From Phycisphaerae bacterium (GTDB lineage Bacteria > Planctomycetota > Phycisphaerae > SM23-33): a DNA stretch of 64,000 nt. Shown one piece after another: positions 15,460 through 24,348 of the stretch. Position 1 is the stretch's first letter; each line of letters begins with the position of its first letter. The notes under the pieces were generated by a model, which was given only the letters and a program-made list of their open reading frames with translations, was not told where the DNA came from and ran no database searches. The DNA is taken from positions 1 through 64,000 of the forward strand of contig JADHXQ010000011.1 of NCBI GenBank assembly GCA_016782885.1, read 5' to 3'. Position numbers and translations under genes: made by a program.

Positions 15460-17814
15460 ATGACAGGACATAGGCATCTCAACCGATTCGAACAGGTTTC
15501 CTTTGCGCTCATTGCCTGGTTTGTTCTCTGCTCGAGCGCGGCGAGAGGGGCCAAAATCTATGTATCGCCCGATGGTAATGACAAATGGTCGGGGCAATTA
15601 CCCGCAACAAAAGCGGACCGCACCGATGGACCGTTCCGTACGCTGAAGCGGGCCTCCGCAACTACCGGGCCCGGTGACACCTGTTTCATTCGCGGGGGTA
15701 TATACCACCAGACTCTCCGCCCCGCACAGAGCGGTAAGCCGGGGCAGCCGATCACGTTCAGAAACTACGAGAACGAGCGAGCGGTCATCAGCGGCGCCGA
15801 CCGTGTAACTGGCTGGAAGAGAGGCGACGCGGGCGTCTACACGGCCGGCGTCTCCTGGGATTTAAAGGACGGTAACCAGGTCTTCGCCGATGGGCGGATG
15901 CTAATCCAGGCCCGCTGGCCCGACATCTCCGGAACACTTATGAAGCCCGTTCGCGCGCGGGCCCAAAGCGGGACTGCCAACACGCTGACCGACCCGAAGC
16001 TCACCGGCGCCGACGGCGCCTGGAAGGGCGCATTGCTTTGGTGTGCCGGAGGATCGGAGTGGATCTGCTGGTCCGCGCGCGTCACCGCATACAACGCCAA
16101 AACTCATACGCTGACGTTCGACCGGAAACAGACCAACCGGTGGTACCAACCGAGAAAGGGAAATCCGTACGTGCTGATGGGCGTGCGAAAGGCACTGGAC
16201 TCAGGCGGTGAATGGTGGATGGACGGGAAAAATGGCAAGCTGCATCTTCGCCCACCGGGCGGGAAGACGCCCGCGGCGCTCGGTCTCGGTGTCAAACACC
16301 GCTTCGACGCGATCGACCTGTCCGCACGGTCCCACATTCAAATCATCGGATTGCACTTCCACGCCGCGGGTATCCGCACGGACAAGGCATCGTCGGACAT
16401 CGTTCTGCGAGGTCTGCGGGGCAGCTACGTCGCCCACTCCTACGAAAAGGACATCTCCGGAAAGTCCGGCGTTTTGATACACGGCAGGCGGATCGACGTG
16501 TCCGACTGCGAGTTTGCCTTCAGTTCCGGAAGCGTGGTCGACATGCGCGGCAGTGATAACCGGCTGGTCAACTGCTATATCCACAACGGTAATTACGGCG
16601 CCAAGTGGCGCGGTACGCTCGCCGCGGCCGGGCAAAGGCACGTGATCGCCTACAATACCATTCGCCATTCCGGTCGCGACCTGGTCAACATCCACGGGCT
16701 CACCGAGAGCCTTATAGAATATAACGACCTGTCGGACGCGGGCTGGTTGACCAGCGACCTCGGTATGATCTACGGGCACAACACCGACTTCGGTAACACG
16801 GAGATCCGCTACAATCTCGTTCACGACAACCACGCCCCGGCGTGCAATATGGGAATCTACTTCGACCACCTCAGCCACAATGTCATCGTCCATCACAACG
16901 CCGTCTGGAACGTGCGGCGCGACCCGATCCGCATCAACAACCCCAGCTACAACAACCTCGTCTACCACAACACCTGCTGGAACACTGGACCGATCACGAC
17001 GTTCGACCACAGCCGGCGCAACGACCTGTTCGGCACGCGATACCACAACAATATCCTCAGCGCCCCCATCCGCCTGCCAAAGCACGTGTCCGTAACGCAC
17101 AACCTCGTCGCCAAGGCCCCCGCGCTGGTCGATCCGGCCGGGCGTAATTTCGCGCTGAAGGGCAACTCGAAGGCCCGCAATACAGCCCTGGTCATCGAAG
17201 GTATGGTCTCAGCAGACATCGGCGCACTGGAGTTCGAGAAGAAGCCCTGGAAGGCGGGACACGACTTTTCCCGCTCGGCGCCACCGGTGAGCGTATTGAA
17301 TCGCCCGAAAATCGGGTACATGAACCTCGTAAGAAACGCCTGCTTCGAGTTGCCAACGCTGGAAGGCTGGACCAAAACCGGCGCCCGAAAAGCCCAATTG
17401 ACCCCCGGAAACGGGTGGGGCAACAATTTCGGATCCGGTAAGGCACACGCCACGGGAACATCCAAGCTTGAGCTTCGCCTCGGGCCCGGCGCAGACGGCA
17501 TCGAGCAAACAGTCAACGGTCTGCATCCGAAAACTCGCTACACGCTGTCGGCGTGGTTAAGAGTTTCGGACAAGAACGAGTCGATCAGTCTGGGCGTCAG
17601 GGGCTTCGGCGGAAAGGAAGTCTCCACGTCGACAAGCAGCGCCGCCTGGGTCCGTAAAATAGTCACGTTCGAGACCGGACCAACCGCCCGCAGCGTAACA
17701 ATCACCCTGAAAAAGACATCCTCCGGTCCGGGACGCGCCTGGTGCGACAACGTAGCGTTACCCCTTGCTCAGATTCACATCCGCCAGGGCGTACCAGAGC
17801 AGGTCGACCCGTAG
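15460..17814 (+). CDS. Secreted parallel beta-helix protein with C-terminal CBM4/9-like module
   Basis: 784 residues, exported (signal peptide ending SSAARG). The opening KIYVSPDGNDKWSGQLPATK...DGPFRTLKRA and FIRGGIYHQTL is the DUF1565-type start of right-handed beta-helix proteins. Residues about 290-560 contain repeated N-rich rungs (YNDLSDAG, IRYNLVHDNHAPACNMGIYFDH, VIVHHNAVWNV) like pectate-lyase folds. Residues about 620-770 form a CBM4/9-like sandwich (NACFELPTLEGWTKTG ... AWCDNVAL). The last 17 residues are read from the antisense strand of pilO, because the 3' ends overlap by 57 bases. It is probably a polysaccharide lyase or glycosidase; substrate is unknown. Confidence 0.85.
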   Translation: MTGHRHLNRFEQVSFALIAWFVLCSSAARGAKIYVSPDGNDKWSGQLPATKADRTDGPFRTLKRASATTGPGDTCFIRGGIYHQTLRPAQSGKPGQPITFRNYENERAVISGADRVTGWKRGDAGVYTAGVSWDLKDGNQVFADGRMLIQARWPDISGTLMKPVRARAQSGTANTLTDPKLTGADGAWKGALLWCAGGSEWICWSARVTAYNAKTHTLTFDRKQTNRWYQPRKGNPYVLMGVRKALDSGGEWWMDGKNGKLHLRPPGGKTPAALGLGVKHRFDAIDLSARSHIQIIGLHFHAAGIRTDKASSDIVLRGLRGSYVAHSYEKDISGKSGVLIHGRRIDVSDCEFAFSSGSVVDMRGSDNRLVNCYIHNGNYGAKWRGTLAAAGQRHVIAYNTIRHSGRDLVNIHGLTESLIEYNDLSDAGWLTSDLGMIYGHNTDFGNTEIRYNLVHDNHAPACNMGIYFDHLSHNVIVHHNAVWNVRRDPIRINNPSYNNLVYHNTCWNTGPITTFDHSRRNDLFGTRYHNNILSAPIRLPKHVSVTHNLVAKAPALVDPAGRNFALKGNSKARNTALVIEGMVSADIGALEFEKKPWKAGHDFSRSAPPVSVLNRPKIGYMNLVRNACFELPTLEGWTKTGARKAQLTPGNGWGNNFGSGKAHATGTSKLELRLGPGADGIEQTVNGLHPKTRYTLSAWLRVSDKNESISLGVRGFGGKEVSTSTSSAAWVRKIVTFETGPTARSVTITLKKTSSGPGRAWCDNVALPLAQIHIRQGVPEQVDP

Positions 17815-18333
17815 CTTTGTGGGTTCTGTGGGATTTGTCGGATCGCCTTTGACTTCAAAAGACGCCACTGATGTGTCGGGAAACTCTCTTTGCAATTCCC
17901 GCAGAAGCTTAACGCATGCCGTGAAACTACCGCTTCCGACGAGGTAGATTGGCACGGTCTGGTATCTGCTGCCGCGCAAGCACTTGTCCGGTCGAAGGCG
18001 GTCGAGTTTCAACCCGCATTGTCCCGCAAGGTTCGCTATACGGCCCAAGTGGCTGTTGACTTGACCGACCGGTTTCAGATCGACGGTGTTATCCGCCAAT
18101 TCCTGCCTGATCTGCGTGATTTCAGAGGCGACACGCGCGACTTTCGCGGACAGTTTTCTCGCCTTTTCATGCTGGGCCTTGAGTTCGATCTCCCTGAGAG
18201 CAAAACCCTGATGACGCCGGATAACCGGATAAACACCCACCGCATAGGCGATCAGGGCCAGGAGGGCGCAGATGCCTACCGCGGCCAGATCAACATACAA
18301 AGGTTTGAGTTTCGTGAACTTCATTCGATTCAC
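17758..18333 (-). CDS. PilO-like pilus assembly protein
   Basis: 191-residue bitopic inner-membrane protein: basic N-terminus, transmembrane helix (VDLAAVGICALLALIAYAVGV), coiled coil (EIELKAQHEKARKLSAKVAR), then an alpha/beta domain with VPIYLVGSGSFTACVKLLRELQREFPDTSVASFEV, typical of PilO/GspM. The likely start is the GTG at 18333, which overlaps the pilN stop; ATG 18324 is an alternative. Its last 57 bases overlap the 3' end of the convergent beta-helix gene. PilO pairs with PilN to link the cytoplasmic PilM ring to the PilP/secretin part. Confidence 0.85.
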   Translation of the reverse strand: MNRMKFTKLKPLYVDLAAVGICALLALIAYAVGVYPVIRRHQGFALREIELKAQHEKARKLSAKVARVASEITQIRQELADNTVDLKPVGQVNSHLGRIANLAGQCGLKLDRLRPDKCLRGSRYQTVPIYLVGSGSFTACVKLLRELQREFPDTSVASFEVKGDPTNPTEPTKLRVDLLWYALADVNLSKG

Positions 18334-18977
18334 CGTTTCCGGTCGGTTGTTCCTTCAAAGCGGCACTTCAGGCGGAAGGCAATGGCTTTGGCATTCAGGA
18401 AAGGCTCTCGGATAGTGCTTACGAGCCCTACGTTATCAAACATACCGGATCGTTCCAACCGCAGGACAAACTGCGAAACGGCCGTTTGCGACCGCCCGAA
18501 ACCTGATACAGTCAAGACAAAAACCATCTTCTGTTTCTTCTCTTCCAAAACACTTGTCACAGGGATCTTCGAATCGCGCCGCCTGCCTGATGCCCCCTCC
18601 AGCGGGATCATTATCTCGTCGAGTTCGCAACTCCTGAGCACAACTTCATTCCCAAGCCCGTCTGCCAGCAGCGCCAGCACCACACTCCAGTCGGGCTGAC
18701 GACCAACGCCCCTGAATGTGTCAAGCTTCCAACGCGATGCAACCAATTGCTCCCGCAACCCTGAGATAGTCCTTCCCGATGTCGCAATGCGGTCTCTGGT
18801 CTGTCGGATTTCACCGGCCAGCGGATCCGGTCCGACGCCCCATGTCCTGTGGCAGGTGATGCAGATCATCACAAGCATCCCCACAAAAGCCACCCCGACC
18901 GCCAACCACTGGCGCACGCGAGCGCGGCAGGCCTTGGCCTGACGTCTGGGAGCCGGCATGAGGTTAAAGCACTTCAC
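18330..18977 (-). CDS. PilN-like pilus assembly protein
   Basis: 215 residues: a short N-terminal motif FNLMPAPRR that corresponds to the PilM-binding INLLP peptide of PilN, one transmembrane helix (LAVGVAFVGMLVMICITC), a coiled coil (IRQTRDRIATSGRTISGLREQL) and a periplasmic domain ending VSQFVLRLERSGMFDNVGLVST, the usual PilN/GspL signature. It overlaps pilM by four bases and pilO by four bases, so the three form a coupled translation unit. Confidence 0.87.
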   Translation of the reverse strand: MKCFNLMPAPRRQAKACRARVRQWLAVGVAFVGMLVMICITCHRTWGVGPDPLAGEIRQTRDRIATSGRTISGLREQLVASRWKLDTFRGVGRQPDWSVVLALLADGLGNEVVLRSCELDEIMIPLEGASGRRRDSKIPVTSVLEEKKQKMVFVLTVSGFGRSQTAVSQFVLRLERSGMFDNVGLVSTIREPFLNAKAIAFRLKCRFEGTTDRKR

Positions 18978-20032
18978 TTATTTCTCTCGGAAAACTGCCC
19001 CAGTCCAGCCGCCGCGGTAAGCGACGGACCGAACTGCTGTTCGATATCCGGCGAACATTTTACGATATCGCCTGAGCGAACCGTTCGTACGTAAAAATCA
19101 AGGACCGAATTCAGTTGCCCCTCGAGTCCGGGTATCCGCGCTCCCCCCCCGACCAGCAGCAGCGTCTCGGGCAATGCGTCGGGATACTGGTTGGCGAGAT
19201 AGGAAAGCGGTATCCGCATTTCTTCGACCAGCGCCTCGCAGTAGGCGTTAACGGCAAGGTTAACCACCCGGACCGAGGCCGGAGTGATGTCCGCACATTC
19301 GGGCGAAAGGCCTACCTGGCGAACGAGGAGTTCGGACTTCTTGTGATGCAGTTTCAACTCCCTGCCCAGCGAGTCAACAACCGAACCGATACCGCACTTG
19401 ACCAACTTCCGTTCGTAGACAACCACGCCCTGGTAGATGAGAACCAGATCGGCCTGATCCCATCCAAGGTCCAGAATTGCCGCAATGCCCGTGACGCCCT
19501 GTAGCAGCGGGCTGCACGCCCGCGATACGGCAGATGCGTGTATGTCCAGTGCGTAGACGTCGAGGTGTTCGGCCTCGACGATATCCACAAGTTCATCGGC
19601 CTTTTCGTGGCTGAAACCTGCCGCCATCACATATGTAGCCCCTCCTGCGCGGGCCGGAGCGGGCAGATCCCAGCAGGCTATCTCGAACGAATTCGGTTCG
19701 CGGCGGTGCATTCTGGACAGTTCGCCCCTGGCCAACTGCTCGATCGGAGCACCCGAAGATCTGGGCGGAAGCTCCATTATACCGGTTAGCAGTTGACTGA
19801 ATGGAACGGCAAGGACTACCCGGCGCCCCTTGAACAAACCCTTGGCAAACAGGTCGCGAAGTTGGACGATATCGGCGCTTTCCACCGGACCGCCCGGATT
19901 GTCGCGCGGGATAGACCCCGCCGCGGTGACGCACCACCGCCCCGGGGCGCCACGGAGCTGGACAGCCTTTATATGCCGCCCCCCAATGTCAACGCCTATC
20001 GGCAGAGAAGATGTTCCAGACAACAACCTCAC
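18974..20032 (-). CDS. PilM-like actin-fold pilus assembly ATPase
   Basis: 352-residue cytoplasmic protein with the actin/FtsA-like fold: GVDIGGRHIKAVQL is phosphate loop 1, AAILDLGWDQADLVLIYQG is phosphate loop 2, and ETLLLVGGGARIPGLEGQL is the adenosine motif. It forms the cytoplasmic ring that binds PilN. The GTG at 20032 is preferred because GGAGG lies six bases upstream; a TTG at 20038 overlaps the gspF stop. It is followed directly by pilN. Confidence 0.9.
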   Translation of the reverse strand: MRLLSGTSSLPIGVDIGGRHIKAVQLRGAPGRWCVTAAGSIPRDNPGGPVESADIVQLRDLFAKGLFKGRRVVLAVPFSQLLTGIMELPPRSSGAPIEQLARGELSRMHRREPNSFEIACWDLPAPARAGGATYVMAAGFSHEKADELVDIVEAEHLDVYALDIHASAVSRACSPLLQGVTGIAAILDLGWDQADLVLIYQGVVVYERKLVKCGIGSVVDSLGRELKLHHKKSELLVRQVGLSPECADITPASVRVVNLAVNAYCEALVEEMRIPLSYLANQYPDALPETLLLVGGGARIPGLEGQLNSVLDFYVRTVRSGDIVKCSPDIEQQFGPSLTAAAGLGQFSERNK

Positions 20033-20034
20033 TA

Positions 20035-21321
20035 TCAACCTCCACCAGTCATTGATGTTACGTCGAACAATGGCATAAACATGCTCAACGCAACGAAACC
20101 GACCAGCAATCCCATCACGATAAGGATCACCGGCTCGATAATACTAGTCAACGCTTTAAGGGTTCCTTCGTTTTCCTCGTCAAGGAACTCGGCCAGGTTT
20201 AGCAATAACGGACCAACCTGCCCACTTTTCTCACCACTCCTGGTGGCCTCGTAGACCGCCGGAGTTATCAAATCGGTATCTGCGAAGACCGAACTGATCT
20301 CCTGTCCCTGGGAGACGGCCTTCTCCGCACGGTCCATAAGTTCGGTATAGTGAACGTTGGAAGTGGTGTCTCTGGTCAGCGTCAAGGCTTCCAGAACGGG
20401 CACGCGACTTTCCAGCAGTACACCCATCATCCGAACGATACGCGCGGTCGAAAAACTCCTGACAATCCCGCCGATCTTCGGCATGCGGAGGACGAGTGTG
20501 TCGAACGCCCGTTTACCGCCGGGCGACCTGAAGTAGGTCCTCAGGCCCACGATCACAGCAACGAGCCCTCCAATGAGAGCCCACCAGTAATTTACGGCTA
20601 TGTCACTGGCTGCCAGGAGGATGGCCGTCGTCGGCGGTTGTTCGGCGTCGAGGCTATCGAACAATTCGCCAAAACGCGGAATGACAAATACCATCAGCAG
20701 CACCAGCACCGACAGCGCCACCACACTCAGGAGGCAGGGATAGATCATCGCTCCCTGGATGGCGGAACGGATATGCAGACGCTTGTGCGTCAACTCGGCC
20801 AGACGGTCGAGCATCCCGGGCAACTCTCCGCTCGTTTCACCGGCGGCAATCATGTGGCGATAAATCGAATCGAAGCACTCCGGGTGCGAACCCATCGCCT
20901 CAGACAGCGCACTGCCCTCCTCGAGACGCGCACGAACATCACCAATAGCCTTGCGCCATCCGGAATCCTTGATCTGGCGTTCGAGCGCCAACAACGCCTG
21001 GGTCAACGGCGTGCCCGATGAAACCAATACGAACAACTGCCTGGTGAACATCGCCAGGGTCTTCAACCGGCGGGTCTTGCTGCCGCCAACACGCGCCTTG
21101 CCCTCGCCCGCGATCTGGGTCGCAGGAGCCCCAGTGCCCGCAGCCCCACCGCCGCCGCCGGACTTCCGACGCGGACCGGAACCTCCCCTGACCGGTGTAA
21201 TGTCAGCAACGAACAGATCCTGTTTTCGCAGATCTTCGGTGGCCTCTGCAATGTCAGTGGCCTCGATAACATCGCTGACCTTCTGCCCGGTCTTGTCGAA
21301 TGCCTCGTATACCAGTTTCAT
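20035..21321 (-). CDS. GspF/PilC-family inner-membrane platform protein
   Basis: 428 residues. The cytoplasmic N-terminus (KLVYEAFDKTGQKVSDVIEATD) is followed by a Gly/Ala/Pro-rich linker (RKSGGGGGAAGTGAPA) and two GspF domains, each with the pattern LARLTxxxL/TRQLFVLVSSGTPLTQALLALER. Three transmembrane helices end with LIVMGLLVGFVALSMFMPLF. It transmits movement of the GspE/PilB ATPase to the pilin platform. ATG 21321 has GAGG nine bases upstream. The Gly-rich linker replaces a shorter segment of most relatives. Confidence 0.92.
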   Translation of the reverse strand: MKLVYEAFDKTGQKVSDVIEATDIAEATEDLRKQDLFVADITPVRGGSGPRRKSGGGGGAAGTGAPATQIAGEGKARVGGSKTRRLKTLAMFTRQLFVLVSSGTPLTQALLALERQIKDSGWRKAIGDVRARLEEGSALSEAMGSHPECFDSIYRHMIAAGETSGELPGMLDRLAELTHKRLHIRSAIQGAMIYPCLLSVVALSVLVLLMVFVIPRFGELFDSLDAEQPPTTAILLAASDIAVNYWWALIGGLVAVIVGLRTYFRSPGGKRAFDTLVLRMPKIGGIVRSFSTARIVRMMGVLLESRVPVLEALTLTRDTTSNVHYTELMDRAEKAVSQGQEISSVFADTDLITPAVYEATRSGEKSGQVGPLLLNLAEFLDEENEGTLKALTSIIEPVILIVMGLLVGFVALSMFMPLFDVTSMTGGG

Positions 21322-21364
21322 TTATCTAACCTCGCAGGCCGACAGCGGGCGCCTTTGGCGTCTG

Positions 21365-23095
21365 CTATTCGGGGGTATCTTCACATTCCTCACCGTTGCT
21401 GTGAGTCACGTTGAGAATTTCTTCAAGCGTCGTCTTACCGTCCTTGGCCAGCAGCAACCCTTCCTGGCGGAGCGTCAAACCGCCCTCCTCGGTCCAGCGA
21501 TCGCGGATCTCATGCGGTGAGACGCCCTTATGCACGAGCCGCCGAATCGAGGTGGATGCTTCCATCACCTCGTATATTCCGACGCGACCCTTGTATCCGG
21601 ACTTGTGGCATTTGCTGCAGCCTTCGCCCCGTATGAACGTCTGTCCCTTAAAGTTGGCCAGGCCGGCCTCCTCGAGGAAAACGTCGTCGGGAACATAGGA
21701 GACTTTGCAGTGTTTGCAGACGGTCCGCGCGAGCCTCTGGGCCAGTACACCATTGATCGCGCTGGAAAGCAGGTAGGGTTCGACTCCCATGTCGACCAGG
21801 CGCGAAACGGCGCCCGGGGCGTCGTTGGTGTGTAAAGTAGCCAACACCAGGTGACCGGTCAGAGAGGCCTGAATAGCCACCCGCGCAGTCTCTTCATCGC
21901 GAATCTCGCCGACCATGATGACGTCCGGGTCCTGACGCAGAATACTTCGCAGCGCCCTGGCGAACGTCATGCCAATCGCATCCTGAACCTGGATCTGGTT
22001 TATCAGGTCCAACTGGTACTCGACCGGATCCTCAACCGTAAGGATGTTCAACTCGGGACTGCGGATCAACTGCAAAGCCGAGTACAGCGTCGTTGTCTTA
22101 CCGCTTCCCGTAGGCCCGGTAACCAGCACCAGACCATAGGGTTGGTGCAGGATGCGAAGGAATGCTTCCAGCGTTTCTTTCCGGAAGCCCAAGTCGTTGA
22201 GTTGGGTTTTCAGATTGCCCTTGTCGAGTATTCGCATGACGAGTTTTTCACCGAGCAGTGTCGGCATGCTGGACACGCGCAGGTCGACTTCCCGTCCGTC
22301 AGCCCCGATCCGAACACGCCCTTCCTGCGGGAGGCGTTTCTCGGCAATGTCCATCCGCCCGATGACTTTTATGCGCGATACTATCGAGGGATGCATGCCC
22401 GCCGGAGGAGCCGGCAGGTCGCGAAGCACACCGTCAAGCCTGTAGCGCATTCTCGTGGAGACCTTATCCGGTTCGATGTGAATGTCGCTGGCGCCTTCCC
22501 GTATCGCCTTGAGAAGGATCATGTTTATCAGGTTCACCACGGGGCTGTCACCGGAGATATCAGAGAGATCGGTCATCGAGGAGTCTTCGTCCTCCTCTTC
22601 AAGGACTTCCACGTCGCCGCTGGAGATTGCGGCTATCAGGGCATCCATATCAGTTTCGGCGCTGGTGAAGCGATCGATGTGCTCCAGTATGTTCGCCTCG
22701 GTGGCCAGGATCGCCCTGATGGTGCATCCGGTTAACTGGCGCAGGCGATCGACGCTTGGAAGGGATTGCGGTTCAGCCATCGCCACGGTCATGGTATCGT
22801 GGACTTTGAACATCGGAATGGCCCTGAGATGGCGAGCTTCTTCCTCACCGATGATTCCCAGCAGAGATGGATCGGCCAGGCCCTTGCGCAAAATGCAGTG
22901 ACGCACTCCCAGGCGTTTGCCCAGCGCGCACAGGATCTCCTCGACGGTTACCAGGCCCTGATCGACGAGCATTTCGCCAAGTCTCTTACCGGTGCGTTTC
23001 TGCTCGGCGAGAACTTCCGTCAGCGTATCTTCGGTAACGATCCCTTCTTCCACAAGGACTTCACCGATGCGAATCTTTTTTGCAGTAACCGTCAT
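21365..23095 (-). CDS. GspE/PilB-family assembly ATPase
   Basis: 576-residue hexameric motor for pilin assembly or type II secretion. An N-terminal MshEN-type domain (KIRIGEVLVEEGIVTEDTL, then GLVTVEEILCALGKRLGV) precedes the catalytic domain. Walker A is GPTGSGKTT with Lys333, an Asp box follows (RSILRQDPDVIMVGEIRDEETA, which is also the Walker B), and the His box is GHLVLATLHTND. A tetra-Cys zinc motif is seen as CKHC...CSKC, typical of assembly ATPases and absent from retraction ATPases. ATG 23095 has GAGG seven bases upstream and overlaps the STAS gene stop. Confidence 0.95.
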   Translation of the reverse strand: MTVTAKKIRIGEVLVEEGIVTEDTLTEVLAEQKRTGKRLGEMLVDQGLVTVEEILCALGKRLGVRHCILRKGLADPSLLGIIGEEEARHLRAIPMFKVHDTMTVAMAEPQSLPSVDRLRQLTGCTIRAILATEANILEHIDRFTSAETDMDALIAAISSGDVEVLEEEDEDSSMTDLSDISGDSPVVNLINMILLKAIREGASDIHIEPDKVSTRMRYRLDGVLRDLPAPPAGMHPSIVSRIKVIGRMDIAEKRLPQEGRVRIGADGREVDLRVSSMPTLLGEKLVMRILDKGNLKTQLNDLGFRKETLEAFLRILHQPYGLVLVTGPTGSGKTTTLYSALQLIRSPELNILTVEDPVEYQLDLINQIQVQDAIGMTFARALRSILRQDPDVIMVGEIRDEETARVAIQASLTGHLVLATLHTNDAPGAVSRLVDMGVEPYLLSSAINGVLAQRLARTVCKHCKVSYVPDDVFLEEAGLANFKGQTFIRGEGCSKCHKSGYKGRVGIYEVMEASTSIRRLVHKGVSPHEIRDRWTEEGGLTLRQEGLLLAKDGKTTLEEILNVTHSNGEECEDTPE

Positions 23096-23427
23096 CAAAT
23101 AGCCTCGGGGGTATACTCGACACTGTCGGAATACTCGAACAGCGACGCCAGTTCAGTTAGCTCCAGTATCTCGCGAAGAGTCTCGTCGGCGCCAGCGAGT
23201 TTCAGCGCCCGTCCGCTCCGAATAAGTTGCTCGGTCGCGTCGACGAGCACCTCGAGGCCTTTGCTGTCGATCTGTGTAACCTTCGAAACGTCGATCACAA
23301 GATCCTCCGGATTCTCGGCCATAACGCCCGCGAGAACTTCACCAAACTGCACCGCATCGTCCCCGACGAGTGAATCGTTCGGGATAAGCATCGTCATGTC
23401 CTCGTAGTGCTCCTGGTCGATCTTCAT
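23095..23427 (-). CDS. STAS-domain protein heading the pilus locus
   Basis: 110-residue anti-sigma-antagonist-type protein. The core LVIDVSKVTQIDSKGLEVLVDA carries the conserved IDSxG site whose Ser is phosphorylated in SpoIIAA-type proteins. No partner kinase or phosphatase is nearby. Its stop overlaps the start of the assembly ATPase (TGATG), so expression is coupled to the pilus machinery. A role as a phospho-switch or scaffold for the motor is inference. Confidence 0.85.
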   Translation of the reverse strand: MKIDQEHYEDMTMLIPNDSLVGDDAVQFGEVLAGVMAENPEDLVIDVSKVTQIDSKGLEVLVDATEQLIRSGRALKLAGADETLREILELTELASLFEYSDSVEYTPEAI

Positions 23428-23766
23428 TCCAAACGACCTCCATACGGCGGCAGGCGCCGATTCGATAATTCGCTGTAACTATCTCTCTTTTCGGAACATA
23501 ACTATCCAGCAACCCTAAGGCGCCTCACCCGCCCGGACCGATGAACTCAACTTGAGAACATCCATACGGACACAGGCTGCACTTACCGCCATGTTCATAC
23601 GTTTTCGCGTCATTGTTATCCATCGGCTATCCCTGTAGGAACTTTAGTAGTTACGAAAACTCCCGCGAATCGGACTTGGATTCCCCCAGCCCCTCAGCAA
23701 TGACGCCGAATGGACCTGTCGGCGACCTGCAAATCGCTCGCTCTAGAGATACCTCGATCGGCACGA
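23428..23766. other. Upstream region of the pilus operon
   Basis: About 340 bases with no gene seen. It must contain the promoter of the minus-strand operon that begins with the STAS gene. A short palindrome CTCAA-C-TTGAG occurs near 23546-23556. No recognisable riboswitch was found. Confidence 0.4.
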
Positions 23767-24348
23767 TCAGCGCAGTGTAGCCAAACCCTGCAGCATGCCC
23801 CCGAGGATCTTGATGGCAAAGTCCCCTAGTACCTCCTCAATCGGCCCGCGGTACAATTGCCTCCGCCTGACGACCTCCAGACGGACCCTTCGGTCTCCGA
23901 GGTTTTCACACGTAACTTCCAGACCTTCGGCCTGGCCCTGCCGTTTGAATCCATCGACGATAACCTGACGCGGGTCCAGATCATCTTGCCCGAACGAGAT
24001 CAACGAGATCGGGGCGCTTGCCACCGGGGCCCCGCCGGAACTGATCTGCTCCGATGCACCTTCGGGCCTGACGGGTACAGCTTCCAGAAGTTGTGCGGCC
24101 AGACAGAGATAGTCGAGTGCTGTTCGCCTGGAGCGTGTCGTCGGATCGATCTCCCCGGTTTTCGATGGTTCGGCGTTTTCATCTGACACAAGATCGCCTG
24201 CGACCAGGTTCATTCGGGGCGTAAGCACCCCGGGATCGTCCGGACGCCGCTCATACCAGTCCTTCCACTGTCTGACAAAAACCCGCTGTTCTGTTTTCGG
24301 GTAAGTCCGGAAACATCCGTGGAGCGCTGGTATATCCCTCGCCGTCAA
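23767..24348 (-). pseudogene. Uncharacterised fragment fused out of frame to a ligase remnant
   Basis: Open frame of 193 residues starting at a TTG inside the end of the ligase remnant. I do not recognise its family. The C-terminal half has an alternating charged/hydrophobic pattern (LGDRRVRLEVVRRRQLYRG, FAIKILGGMLQGLA). No ribosome site precedes the TTG, and the frame is entered just where ligase homology stops (after GDLVRIDGEGY). The simplest reading is a deletion that joined the 5' part of a ligase gene to the 3' part of an unrelated gene. It could also be a separate small gene. Confidence 0.4.
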
